From Symbiodinium natans (lineage: Eukaryota > Sar > Dinophyceae > Suessiales > Symbiodiniaceae): DNA of 64,000 nucleotides. The notes below the pieces were generated by a model. The model saw only the letters and a list, made by a program, of their open reading frames with translations, was not told the DNA's origin and made no database searches. Shown in pieces: positions 52,610-62,702 of the stretch. The DNA lies in contig CAJNDS010002730.1 in NCBI GenBank assembly GCA_905221605.1, forward strand, positions 217,001 through 281,000, written 5' to 3'. A program made the translations under genes and the position numbers. Each line of letters begins with the position of its first letter. Position 1 is the first letter of the stretch.

Positions 52610-52658
52610 GTGTGGCATGTCTGTAGAAGTCCTTGATGGGGAGCAAGCTCTCAAGTTC
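52610..52658 (+). CDS. Exon, unrecognised
   Basis: Acceptor ctgcgaag, then CGMSVEVLDGEQALKF and a GC donor at 52659. If not spliced there, the frame stops at the TAA of the first CCCTAAA unit downstream. Confidence 0.45.
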
Positions 52659-52760
52659 GCTAGTCCCTAAACCCTAAACCCTAAACCCTAAACCCTAAAC
52701 CCTGGGCAAGAGGCGCCTAGAAGATCACTATACGGGTCACTAGAAGGAAGGAACCAGCGA

Positions 52761-52836
52761 CGATGGCTGGTGACAGTGGTGCAGTTACTGCTTCGTCGCC
52801 GCCTACGACTGCCTCTTCCCTGGTGCTGCGGGGTTA
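52761..52836 (+). CDS. Possible first or internal exon
   Basis: An ATG reads MAGDSGAVTASSPPTTASSL and stops in the TTTAGGG array; alternatively an acceptor at ggtgcag gives YCFVAAYDCLFPGAAG. Both are plausible and cannot be separated by eye. Confidence 0.25.
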
Positions 52837-53059
52837 GGGTTTGGGGTTTACGGGTCAGGGTTTAAGTGCTCGGGCTTAGGGGTTAGGGGTTAGGGGTTTT
52901 GGCATCCTCGAAACCCTCCAAGCGCCTCGAAATCATCAAGCCCTCGAGAATCCCTAAAGCACGAACTGCAAATTCCCCAGAGCCGAACAAAAACTTAGCA
53001 GTCGCTCCAGCACCCCCGGCACCCACCCCGAAAACTATTCTGGTTTGGTGCATATACCT

Positions 53060-53166
53060 TTGGGGACCAAACGAGCCCTAAAAGGATTCATGGTTCATTT
53101 AACCTGTTAGGAACAATAATTGTACAGGGTATATGACCCAAATTGTTGCATTCATTTCGTCCCCCA
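53060..53166. mobile_element. MITE family A copy
   Basis: Ends cctttggggaccaaacgagc and cattcatttcgtcccccaag with the shared core gggtatatgaccc. It is more diverged than the other copies. Confidence 0.7.
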
Positions 53167-53232
53167 AGATAGAGAGACCAAAAGGCCCCCTAAAACCCTG
53201 AACCCTAAACCCTAGACCCTCCTGGGTGTCAG

Positions 53233-53261
53233 GTTGCCGCCGAGGCGCTGCTCTCGCCGAG
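53233..53261 (+). CDS. Micro-exon, unrecognised
   Basis: Acceptor gtgtcag and a GC donor at 53262 enclose VAAEALLSP plus two bases. A typical 29-nt island just before a TTTAGGG array. Confidence 0.4.
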
Positions 53262-53371
53262 GCCTCTCACTTGTTTTGGAGTTTTTAGGGTTTGGGGTTT
53301 AGGGTTTAGGGTTTAGGGTTTAGGGTTTAGGGTTTAGGGTTTAGGGTTTGGGCTTGCTGTGGAGCTTCCAG

Positions 53372-53438
53372 GATGGGCTACTCGGCCTTAAAGGGCCTTC
53401 TGAAGGGGTTAGAAGGTTTCATAGCCCATCCGGGTTAG
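53372..53438 (+). CDS. Possible terminal exon
   Basis: Acceptor agcttccag, then GYSALKGLLKGLEGFIAHPG and TAG at 53436-53438, an amphipathic helix-like end. Flanked by TTTAGGG on one side and TTTGGGG repeats on the other. Confidence 0.4.
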
Positions 53439-53546
53439 GTGGATTGAGCTTTAGGGTTTAGGGTTTGGGGTTTGGGGTTTGGGGTTTGGGGTTTGGGGTT
53501 TGGGGTTTAGGGCTTCAGAGTGACTCGGTGCACGAACTTGCTTCAG

Positions 53547-53886
53547 GGAGGTCCTTTGGTCCCTCCCCCGGTAAGCACCAAGGAAGGTGGCTCGTCCCAA
53601 AACCCTAAACCCTAAACCCTAAACCGTAAACCCTAAAGCCCCAGAATGCAACAGGTTCACCACTCACCGCGCAATCCCCGCCACGGCCACTCCAGTCGCT
53701 CCAGTCGCAGCAGGGTGGGCTCCATGGTGGCAAGCTTCGGTAAGACCCTAAACCCTAAACCCTAAACCCTAAACCCTAAACCCTAAACCCTAAACCCTAA
53801 ACCCTAAGCGAACAGAGGCGGTGCTTCCGATGTGTTATTTCATTACGTGTCTCAGTGCCTCAAAGCCTTCAGCCTTCCCAAACCAG
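53547..53886 (+). CDS. Three chained exons, unrecognised protein
   Basis: Exons 53547-53570 (GGPLVPPP, donor GTAAGC), 53655-53739 (SPRNPRHGHSSRSSRSRVGS, then MVASF, donor GTAAGA) and 53818-53886 (ASDVLFHYVSQCLKAFSLPK, donor GTTTGT). Phases 0-0, 0-1 and 2-1 fit exactly and all three donors are canonical GT. The Arg/Ser-rich middle exon resembles a disordered or RS-type segment. Downstream of 53886 two frames remain open; one contains YKFAMLRVHEPQPESC and ends in TAG near 53989. Confidence 0.6.
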
Positions 53887-54133
53887 GTTTGTGTCTGCAG
53901 AGCTGTATAAGTTTGCCATGCTTCGAGTACACGAGCCTCAGCCTGAGTCATGTGTCCCAAAGATCTTTCGTGGCGCTCCCTGTCCCTGGTAGCCCAGTGG
54001 TACCCGAAACCTTAAACCTTAAACCTTAAACCCTAACCCTAAACCCTAAACCCTAAACCCTAAACCCTAAACCCTAAACCCTAAACCCTAAACCCTAAAC
54101 CCTAAACCCTAAACCAACCGAAAACAGGGCTGC

Positions 54134-54221
54134 CCTGATTCTTGGATGGTTACTGGGCTACTACGTATCCCAAGGTCTACGCCGTGCCCTGCTCACCTGG
54201 ACCGGCCCAGGCACGCCATCT
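54134..54221 (+). CDS. Possible exon with membrane segment
   Basis: Acceptor gaaaacag, then ALILGWLLGYYVSQGLRRAL, then LTWTGPGTPSPG, with a possible GTCTAC donor inside. Caution: part of it (ggttactgggcta) matches the terminus of a MITE family, so the hydrophobic reading may come from transposon sequence. Confidence 0.3.
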
Positions 54222-54222
54222 C

Positions 54223-54690
54223 CAGGGTTTAGGGTTTCGGGTTTAGGGTTTGGGGTTTAGGGTAAAGGGTTTGGGTTTTGGGGTTTAGGGTTTCGGGTTT
54301 AGGGTTTGGGGTTTAGGGTAAAGGGTTTAGGGTTTAGGGTTTGGGGTTTAGGGTTTAGGGTTTAGGGTTTAGGGCCAGTTTAGGGCTTAGGGTTTTGGGG
54401 TTTGGGGTTTAGGGTTTAGGGGTTTAGGGTTTAGGGTTTAGGGTAAAGGGTTTGGGTTTTGGGGTTTAGGGTTTTGGGTTTGGGGTTTGGGGTTTCGGGT
54501 TTAGGGTTTCGGGCTTAGGGTTTAGGGTTTAGAGTTTGGGGTTTAGGGTTTAGGGTTTTGGGGTTTGGGGTTTAGGGTTTAGGGGTTTAGGGTAAAGGGT
54601 AAAGGGTTTGGGTTTTGGGGTTTAGGGTTTTGGGTTTGGGGTTTAGGGTTTAGGGTTTAAAGGGTTTAGGGTTTAGGGTTTAGGGCGAGG
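54223..54690. repeat. Long degenerate TTTAGGG/TTTGGGG/TAAAGGG array
   Basis: About 65 units in which higher-order segments (e.g. tttagggtaaagggtttggg) recur several times, so the array grew by duplication of multi-unit blocks rather than single-unit slippage. Confidence 0.9.
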
Positions 54691-55319
54691 TCTTTTCTGT
54701 TTTAAGCTTCAAGGGGTTTCACGGGCCGAGGTTTGCTTGGTGCTTCCACGCCAGTTCCCCACATTGACATAGAAACATGACAAGGCAAATCTGGGCTCGA
54801 TGTTTTCAAGGCTACAGTCTTGGGAGTTTTGAGTCCAGTGGGGCTGCTCAGTTCACTGTTTCATTGTAGCTCAGACACAACATCCAGAACGAATCAGTAC
54901 TCCAGGCCGCATCGGTATACACAACAATTTCAAAGCAAATTCCGAAGCTCCATCACCCGTCGCCCTCTTGCAAGTCCGCACCCCGAACGTCGCCAAACAC
55001 CACGTGCCTTGGGACAACAACTGGGTTTCAGGCTTTCGGATCTTTGCCACGTGCCCTGAGCCCCATCTTAGATCTGAAGCGAGTCGAGGGTTGAAGGTCA
55101 CCGGGAGGAGTGGAGGTGCCAGCCAGAAGTGCCCAACGCACAGGGGTGCAGAGTTCAGGAAGGCTGTTCTGGCTCGTTAGACCTCTGGTTCAGCAGTCCG
55201 GGGTAGGTACGTAGTAGTTTTATGTAGAGAAGGGAGGATCCACCGGGTCTTAAAAGCCCCAACTAAGCCTATCCACCCTGAGCTCCCACCCTAAACCAAC
55301 CACAAACCCTCAACCCCAG

Positions 55320-55473
55320 TTCCCGCCTGAAATGCAGCACTGGGCTGTTCTTGGCCGGGCGTTTGTGGACAGCTCTAACGAAGTAGCTTATGGAAGTGGA
55401 TCCCTTGATTTTGCTGAAAGTCTTCTCCTTCTGCCCGACCGAAGCCTTGACCCCGAAGACTTGGGGCCCTCGT
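55320..55473 (+). CDS. Exon, unrecognised (51 codons)
   Basis: One of the clearest exons. Acceptor cctcaaccccag, then FPPEMQHWAVLGRAFVDSSN and YGSGSLDFAESLLLLPDRSL to a GTAAAC donor at 55474. The region before it (54700-55310) has no arrays and no assigned gene. Confidence 0.65.
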
Positions 55474-55638
55474 GTAAACCCTAAACCCTCAACCCTAAAC
55501 CCTAAACTTTAAACCCTAAACCCTAAACCCTGAACCCTGAACCCTAAACCCAAACCCTAGACCCTAAACCCTAAACCCTAAACCCTAAACCCTAAACCCT
55601 AAACCCTAAACCCTAAATCCCACCCTTCTGCTGCTGAG

Positions 55639-55701
55639 GCTACGGCTCTGACAAGAGAGAGCCAGGCAGCCGATGCGAAGCTTCAAAAAGCTGCAGCTTG
55701 A
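55639..55701 (+). CDS. Possible terminal exon
   Basis: After tctgctgctgag the frame reads ATALTRESQAADAKLQKAAA and TGA. The phase that would join the 55320 exon gives a different reading (YGSDKREPGSRCEASK), also ending in a stop, so the frame is uncertain. Confidence 0.4.
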   Translation, partial: ATALTRESQAADAKLQKAAA

Positions 55702-55790
55702 GAAAGCTTCTTGGTTGAGGGTTTAGGGTTTAGGGTTTGGGGTTTAGGGCTTTTGGTTTAGGGTTTAGGGTGTAGGGTTTAGGGTTAGTA

Positions 55791-56003
55791 ATGGTGACTG
55801 GGCTGATTCAGAGCAATGCAGTGCCTATTCGGAGAACAAACTGCAGCACCTTCATCGAAGTGAACTGGCTTCTCTCCCGGAGAGTCGTTCTCAGGGTTAA
55901 GATGCACGCAGTTGCCCCTGGCAATGCTGCGCGGCTTCAGGGTGTCGGATACCTCAAAGACTGTCCCAACACAAAACCCGTTTGGACAACCTTAAAGCGT
56001 TAG
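55791..56003 (+). CDS. Small hypothetical ORF, 70 aa
   Basis: ATG to TAG with ordinary composition (VTGLIQSNAVPIRRTNCSTF). It lies in an array-free stretch from 55.8 to 56.27 kb that contains other short ORFs. No family is recognised. Confidence 0.25.
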   Translation: MVTGLIQSNAVPIRRTNCSTFIEVNWLLSRRVVLRVKMHAVAPGNAARLQGVGYLKDCPNTKPVWTTLKR

Positions 56004-56792
56004 GGGGTCTTTAGCGGAAGCCGTGTATTCGTGGCCGGCTTACTAAATTGTCCAAACTTATACAACTGCTCACAGTTCTATGGTTTGAACGCACCCCCAT
56101 CTAGCGGCAATGGTTCCCAGCACATGGCAGCAACAAAGTCAAGAGGCCTTGGGTTTTTTTGCGGGATACTCGGTGGCCATGGCGAAGTCGACATCTTCGG
56201 TGCTAGTGCCAGTTTGCCACTGGGATGCAAGTCATAAGCTTAGAGGAACTGTGTGGCTTGAAGCCCAAAACCCCCTAAACCCTAAAGCCTAAACCCTAAA
56301 CCCTCAGCCCTCAACCCCCTAAACCCTAAACCCTAAGCCCTAAAGACAGGGGTGACCGGCGACCCTATATACCAGGGGTGCCCAGGAACAGGACTCCACT
56401 CCACCACTCCTTGGGGCTTGGGGGACTCGAGATGAGGGGGGTTGAGGGGCTTGAACGAGTTGAATATGGATTTGTGGGCATTTTAGGGTTAAGGCGGACC
56501 CCAAAAAAGGACCTCCTAGCCACCATTGACATTGACCCTAAACCCTAAACTATCACGAAGCCTTGGTCTCAGTTGCATTTTGGCTGGTTGAGTTCCTATA
56601 AGCCCTGAACCCCAAACCCTGGAGCACTGGGTACTTGTAATAGGTTCAGGGTTTAGAGCTGGATTCGAAAACGTACATTCCAACCCTCAAAGCACCTAAT
56701 CCTGCCATTTTCTATCATATGAGCTTATCTTTCGAGAAGCTGTTAGGCAGCCAACCACAGCCTCGGCCTGAAACAGTAAAGCCATAAGCACT

Positions 56793-56900
56793 CAGATCTT
56801 CCAAAACCCCTTAATTAAGGAATATACCCTAATTTGTACTAAGGATCCTCATTATGAATTAGGGTATATACCTTAATTAAGGGGTTTTGGAAGATCTGGG
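56793..56900. mobile_element. Fold-back MITE family J, copy 2
   Basis: cagatcttccaaaacccctt ... aaggggttttggaagatctg, a nearly perfect hairpin around gtactaaggatcctcat. The arms are better matched than in copy 1, suggesting a younger insertion. Confidence 0.85.
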
Positions 56901-57009
56901 CAGCTAGAAAGAAGAGCTGTCAGATCTCAGCAAAGTTTCCAGCAGGCCCTGCACGTGAGCCTTCTCAGGCCTTCGAGCATGAGTGGATGCAAAGCGGGTT
57001 CCGAACCTC

Positions 57010-57170
57010 CACCCTAAACCCTAAACCCTAAAACCCTAAAACCCCAAAACCCTAAAACCCTAAAACCCCAAAACCCCAAAACCCCAAAACCCCAAAACCC
57101 TAAAACCCTAAAACCCTAAAACCCTAAAACCCCAAAACCCCAAAACCCCAAAACCCTAAAACCCCCTTTT
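57010..57170. repeat. CCCTAAAA and CCCCAAAA 8-mer array
   Basis: Alternating runs of CCCTAAAA and CCCCAAAA. The second is the unit known from spirotrich ciliate telomeres, here presumably a drift variant. Confidence 0.95.
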
Positions 57171-57199
57171 TTCCCTAAACCCAAAACCTGAAGCCCTAG

Positions 57200-57240
57200 G
57201 CGCCGCGGGCAGTGCCCTAGCGCTGATCGGCACAGCTGGT
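57200..57240 (+). CDS. Exon, Ala/Gly/Leu-rich
   Basis: After ccctag the frame reads AAGSALALIGTAG to a GT at 57241, phase 0. The frame stays open for about 20 more codons (VLPVGDLGMHLLRLQGFEMF) so the donor is uncertain. Hydrophobic enough to be part of a membrane or Rossmann-type segment. Confidence 0.45.
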
Positions 57241-57403
57241 GTGCTTCCGGTCGGGGACTTAGGCATGCACTTGCTCAGACTTCAGGGCTTCGAGATGTTT
57301 AGGGTTTAGGGTTTTAGGGTTTCGGGTTTAGGGTTTAGGGTTTAGGGCTTAGGGCTTAGGGTTCAGGAGTGTGTCTAGAAGGGTGCTACTTGTTGATGTG
57401 CAG

Positions 57404-57471
57404 CAGTGAAGTTCTATGAAAATCTGCTTTGGGCCATGCGTGTTTCAAGCTCTTTGGCCCGAAGTGGTTGA
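57404..57471 (+). CDS. Terminal exon, unrecognised
   Basis: Acceptor gttgatgtgcag, then VKFYENLLWAMRVSSSLARS and Gly, then TGA at 57469-57471. The composition and position between arrays are convincing, but the family is unknown. Confidence 0.5.
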
Positions 57472-57602
57472 GGGGGATTGGGGTTTCGGGTTTAGGGTCT
57501 AGGGTTTAGGGTTCAGGGTTTCGGGTTTAGGGTTTAGGGGTTCGGGCTTCTTACGGGGCCTTGCCTTAGCGCCAGGAATGCAGAGGCAGGGTTTAGGGTT
57601 AG

Positions 57603-57674
57603 GAGCCAATCTTCAATCTCTTTCCCAACCGGAGGAACCTTCAGAACCTTCCACTCCGGATGCGATTTGCACAG
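57603..57674 (+). CDS. Exon, Pro/Glu/Ser-rich
   Basis: After a TTAG acceptor the frame reads ANLQSLSQPEEPSEPSTPDA, ending before a GTGTGT donor at 57675. The frame stays open to 57775. PEST-like composition. Confidence 0.45.
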
Positions 57675-58144
57675 GTGTGTACAAGCAGAATCAAATTGGG
57701 CGCTTTTCGGTTGGAACAGCGCCACAACGTATCAGCTGCGAGCAACAAACACAAAGGCGCAAGCATCAAACAGTTTAGGGGAGCTGGTGGCCTTCCCAAA
57801 TCTTCTCAGCCCCTTCACAACTTCCGAGCCTTCAAACACCCGGTAACCTGTAAAATCCTCAAATCCAAATTATAACCCTTACAAATACAGGCGATCGGCC
57901 TTGCTGCCGGCGTCGGTGGAGGCTGCCGGGTAGTGCGTGCTGGCTTCTTGCGGTTGAGACTGTACCGGCTTCTGTACCAATTGCTTAAGAACCCCCCTCT
58001 CCCGAAAATAAAATAATATTCTTCCTTATAAGGTAATTTGGGATTATTAATTTGTATTTTTTGAAATAGTAGCAGATTCTGTAGTTTGGTCGGCAAGCCC
58101 AGGGTTCACTGGCAACATTTTTCTCAGCCCAGCAAGAGAATGAT

Positions 58145-58600
58145 TTACTTCGATCGTCCCCACCCTACAGCTACTGATGTTTGAACCATCCTGGCGCTTT
58201 CAGACAGCCAATTCGCTACGGATACTTCGCCGCAGGCTTCTGTCGCGGGACAATCCGGAATTCTCTGACTCCACGGAGACTTGGTGGGACTCTTGCAGGC
58301 TTCTCTGGGCACGGGTTCCTCACACATACTCATTGCTAGGCAGGCCTCCCTGCGGGCTTCTCTGGGCGCAGGTGGGCGACTCTCTGCGGGCTCTCTGAGG
58401 TGGGCACGCCGGGAGTAGACGGCGGGACTCCCTGCGAACTTCTCTGGGAGACGCGAGCACTCCAGGGAGGTCCAGGAGACCGGGCGGGACACCAGGCGAG
58501 GATGCGAGGCGCAGAATGGCTGACTGAGAACTCGAACCACCCCCCTTGATCCAATGGATCCACGGATTGGGGTTGTCGTGCACACCTCAGCTAGCATCAA
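58145..58600 (-). other. Imperfectly repetitive GC-rich stretch with a 151-codon minus frame
   Basis: gcttctctgggc recurs several times at about 40-60-bp spacing on the plus strand. The minus frame is Arg/Ser/Pro-rich and probably only a by-product of this repeat; no gene is claimed. Confidence 0.4.
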
Positions 58601-58804
58601 ATAAAAATAGGTAATCTCTGTGCCGACAGGCGAAAGATGCCCTGCAAAAAAGAAGGGTTTAGGGTTTAGGGTTTAGGGTTTAGGGTGTAGGGTTTAGGGT
58701 TTAGGGTTTAGGGTTTAGGGTCTAGGGTTTAGGGTTTAGGGTAGGCCTTCCCCCCAAGGACGGTGACTAGCGGTACTAGTTCTGCATCTGGGAGCATCGT
58801 GCAG

Positions 58805-58853
58805 TCCCGGCACCACGACAACCATTCACCCAATGCCCCCTACGCTTTAAAAG
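58805..58853 (+). CDS. Exon, unrecognised
   Basis: Acceptor gcatcgtgcag and donor GTTTAG enclose SRHHDNHSPNAPYALK plus one base. It sits between a TTTAGGG and a CCCTAAA array. Confidence 0.4.
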
Positions 58854-59285
58854 GTTTAGTATGTCAGTCACAGTTCAGGTCCGAGACTCGAATTCAACAT
58901 GTTCTGTGCAAAAGTGGCTCTTCACGACGACACCTTCAAGGGCCTTAAGTAAGCTATACACCCTAAACCCTGAACCCTAAACCCTAAACCCTAAACCCTA
59001 AACCCTAAACCCTAAACCCTAAACCCTATACCCTAAACCCTAAACCCTAAGCCCTAAACCCTATACCCTAAACCCTAAACCCTAAACTGATCATATGCTC
59101 GAGGTTGGCTACTGGGGCAGCGCTTGAAAGGCGGTGCGGACCCTCAAAGCATGCTGGAGTTCAGGCTTCGGGTTAAGGTTTTGGGTTTAGGGTTTGGGGT
59201 TTAGGGTCTAGGGTTTAGGGTGTAGGGTTTAGGGTTTGGGGTTTAGGGTTTGGGGTTTAGGGTTTAGGGTTTAGGGTTTAGGATG

Positions 59286-61165
59286 GGTGGTGGACTCCAC
59301 AGCAATGAAGGACTTGCTTACAGCCAAGCGGGGCCCACCAGGCAGGCACGCAGCGTTTTTGGCAATAATCCTCGTGCAAAAACAGAGCCTTAACCCTACT
59401 ATTCCTTTTGATGTTCTTACAAGGACCCTCGCTCGTTTACAAATTTCACAAGGGGTCTTGTTGCATTTGTTGTTGTTATCGTATTGCTCGTATATCTTTT
59501 TGTTTCTTCGCCTGCGTGCGTCAGTCGGTCGCGCCAAGCGGTGAATTGGTGCTAAGACTGGCACCACTCCCCTGCTTCCCCGCAACCCCTTGAATTAAGG
59601 ACATCTACCTAAATCCTGTTTATCAAACCTCTCAACCTCATCGTGCCGACCGCTGCTACCTGTACAAGTGCTCTCGCATCTACCGGCACTCTTCCCGGCG
59701 GTCCAAGAGCCACCGGTGACGTCCGGTCAAAGAATGCTCAGTGACATGCTTTAGCCATTGACAACCTTGCAATCCGGCCCGAAGAGTTATTGTGTCCTTC
59801 TGCATGGCAGGCGGTACGTGCCCCCTTGAGTCACACCACTGTGCCAGTTGAGCGCATCTCCAACTGATTCCAGCTGATTCTCATGGACCACCTGGCACAT
59901 CGCCTCCTCCAAGAGTCCGTGACCGCCTTCCATCTGCGGCCGCGATCTTTTGTCACTACGCCAGCCCACCTAACCCCAAGTTTCCACGTTGGTGACATCA
60001 TCCGCTATAACCCTAAGCCCTAAACCCGCCAGTGTGTACCTGCGGGCCCAAATCTGCTGAACTTCCTCCTGTCGTGGAAAGACCTCGGCTTGGTCCCCAA
60101 CTGCGGGATCATCTGACTATCGACCTGTTTTCGCTCGGGATTCGTGCGAAGCTGGACCTCCTCTCTCGTTTTCAAGGGAGTCTGAGTTGAAAAGCATACG
60201 CCGCCACCCTGCGTGCGATGAGGGCTGTCCCAGTCCCTGTGTCCCTACACCCAACTCCAAGAGCGGTACTCGGCTTCACATTCAGTCGGCATCGGTCCTA
60301 CTCCTGGCTTCCGGTTGCGTCAGCTGCAGTTCTCACCGGCGTGCTTCCGTCAGATGCGTTTCTCACTAGCTCACTTGCGTCAACAGTTGTTCAAGCGGCT
60401 GTGTGCTCCAGAGAGCCCACGAGTTGACGAACCGATGCTTATGGAACAAAGTACTTTCAAACACCTACCTCACCCCGCATTAGGGTAGTTAACGGGCCAC
60501 TGGCTGAGAACCTACATGAGAATTGCGGCACCACTACAGGGAAAGTTTGGGTACGGAATGATCAGCAGGTCTGTCAGCAAGTAAAAGCAACCTCGAACTG
60601 GGCATGTCATCCTCGGTCCTTGCCCGTCTTCGGCACGTCATCCTTGCACATGGGGCCAGGCAGATTTAACACTGACACATGGGGAAGACGAATGAGCCCT
60701 TTGAAACCTAAAGCCCGAACAGAGCAGTTGCTGGTCTAGTTATTTATTTGTTCAGATGTCATCCCTGAAGTCAGTTCACCTGGTAACTTGGGGTTACCAT
60801 CTAGGGCCGGGCTTCTTGGAGGAGTTTCTCTGCCGAGGTCGGGAAAATGCCGCCAAGGCCGCCAGGCCACCGGCAGCAGAACAAGGGAGCACCCCCTAGT
60901 ATAGATGACCAAATAGCAGGATCCCCTTGTCGTAAGGACCCCAATAAGATCGTCAACCCCCAACTTCCCGCTATGGAAAGCCCAAGGGTGCGGCCATGTG
61001 CGGCCTTTTGTTTCCGTGGGACCGCATCCATTTTGAAGTGGGGACTCTGAAACGCCAAGCGCGCAGCAACTGAACCCCCACTCACTGAAAGCTTGAATGG
61101 TTGGTGGAGTAGCATGGGGGCGAGAACCTCAGAATGCTCTCCATCTTTGTGACAGGGCTTAAGGT
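59286..61165. other. Stretch largely without arrays
   Basis: Apart from the candidate exon at 60033 and a MITE-like end at 60885-60960 (ggatccccttgtcgtaagg), nothing was recognised. Overlapping short frames occur on both strands. Confidence 0.5.
60033..60116 (+). CDS. Possible terminal exon
   Basis: After a cgccag acceptor the frame reads PAGPNLLNFLLSWKDLGLVP, then NCGII and TGA. A second frame through the same bases is open to 60190 (ERPRLGPQLRDHLTIDLF), so the frame is uncertain. Confidence 0.35.
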   Translation, partial: CVPAGPNLLNFLLSWKDLGLVPNCGII

Positions 61166-61231
61166 ACCCTGAACCCTAAACCCTAAACCCTAAACAATTT
61201 CGTGGCAAAGGGAAGCGGGCACGGTGGGCAG

Positions 61232-61306
61232 GCCCCAGCTGGTGCCCAACGCCCACCCCGACTCCAGCGACGAGGTGTCCGCTCGCGGGGACTTCTCTGG
61301 GCCCAA
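61232..61306 (+). CDS. Exon, unrecognised
   Basis: Acceptor cacggtgggcag, then PQLVPNAHPDSSDEVSARGD and FSGPK. Two donors are possible, GTGTCC at 61275 or GTACTG at 61307; the latter lies at the edge of a MITE copy (61309). Confidence 0.45.
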
Positions 61307-61308
61307 GT

Positions 61309-61399
61309 ACTGTACCCTAAAATATGCTTTGCTACTCTACTTCCTATTAAGGTATATGGACCATAAACCCTTTTAGGGTTCATGTGGTCCCCAAGGTAT
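61309..61399. mobile_element. MITE family A copy, left arm shortened
   Basis: The right arm (cccttttagggttcatgtgg, tccccaaggta) is intact; the left arm starts at taccctaaaat. Its left edge coincides with a possible donor of the exon at 61232. Confidence 0.65.
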
Positions 61400-61923
61400 C
61401 GAGCCTTAACCTGGCGGGCCTTGAATAGAACCTTTAGGGTCTGTGCTGAGATGCCTGACACAGCCCCATTGTCCCTCGATTTGTGTTCCCATGGTGCAAT
61501 TTCCTGCGACCTTGGACTTCTTTTCGTACACAACTCGAGCGGAAAGTGCCAGTGCTTTTCCTAGGCCTCCGGCCCTTGAGCGCGCAAAAACACTCAACTT
61601 TTTCACCCTTGCTCCGTGCAGCAGGAGAGCGACGAGGAGCTGGACGAGGCGGGTTGCTGCTGCTTTTTGATTCTTCACGGACCTGGCGTCCTTTAAATGA
61701 GACATCGATTCGAGTTTGCTTGGGAATGGAGGCTGTGCCGGACACGTCCGCACCATGGTGTTAAAAAAGCGTTAAGCTACACCTGGCAAAATTTGTCAGT
61801 GCAAGGGGGTCGCAGCAGGCAGTGACCAGAGTCTGCCACCAATGGGAAACTTTGGTTGTGCGTGGCGGTCAGCCATGGTGAACCCTGAACCCTGAAGCCT
61901 AAGCCTAAACCTCCTGAAGCCAG

Positions 61924-61999
61924 GCTGTGCGAGAGTATGGGGAGCACATGGGTGCAGAGGTCGTCGGGCAGTTCTTAAGGCCGGCGGTGGAAAATTGGG
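61924..61999 (+). CDS. Exon, unrecognised
   Basis: Acceptor cctgaagccag, then AVREYGEHMGAEVVGQFLRP and AVENW, ending at a GT supplied by the first TTTAGGG-type unit. A clear helical coding segment. Confidence 0.6.
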
Positions 62000-62404
62000 G
62001 TTTAGGGTTTAGGATTTGGGGTTTATTCGAGTTTTTTAGGGTTTATTCGGGTTTATTAGGGTTTATCAGGGTTTATTAGGGTTGATTAGGGTTGATTAGG
62101 TTTTCTTAGGGATTAGGGATTAGGGTATGCGGGTTTATGTAGGTGTAGGAGAGAAAGGCTGGAGTTCGCTTTTAACTTCAATTTTTAAATGCCCAGGGTC
62201 TGGGGTTGAGGATGTGCTAACGTAAAGCTGTTAAAGGAGGGAACGCTGGATCTTGAATTTCTAACATTTTTTTACAACCATACCGGGTGCAATATGGAAT
62301 TTTCGTTTTCGATACTTCCACGCTGGGCATGAGCCCAGAGCCGAGGTTTAAAGACATGCAGGTACATGAGTAGGTGGGACTGTGCTCCTGGCTTACTTCA
62401 CCAG

Positions 62405-62467
62405 ACGGCGCAAGACATGAAGGACATGGTGCAGATATTCGAAGCCAATCGATGCGTTTCGAAACAG
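62405..62467 (+). CDS. Exon, unrecognised
   Basis: Acceptor gcttacttcaccag and donor GTGTTT enclose 21 codons beginning TAQDMKDMVQIFEANRCVSK, phase 0 at both ends. It probably follows the 61924 exon in the same transcript. Confidence 0.6.
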
Positions 62468-62652
62468 GTGTTTGGAATCAAAGGAGCGGGGTAGCTGGCG
62501 GCAGCGGTCCAGTACCTTTGGTCTCTTACAACTATCACCCTTTGCAAGCATGACCCCGCCACCGTTGCCACCGTTATCGCCTAAGTCAGAGAGCTACAGC
62601 CAGCATTGGACGTGTTGGAGGCCTCAACATGGTCGCTTTTCCCCACCCGCAG

Positions 62653-62702
62653 GTTGGGTTGCTAAAATTACCGACGCAAAGAGAGTGTCATGCATTGATG
62701 AG
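62653..62702 (+). CDS. Exon, unrecognised
   Basis: A pyrimidine-rich acceptor (cttttccccacccgcag) precedes VGLLKLPTQRECHALM in the phase left by the 62405 exon; the donor is GTGTAG. Another frame (GWVAKITDAKRVSCIDE) is also open. Confidence 0.45.
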
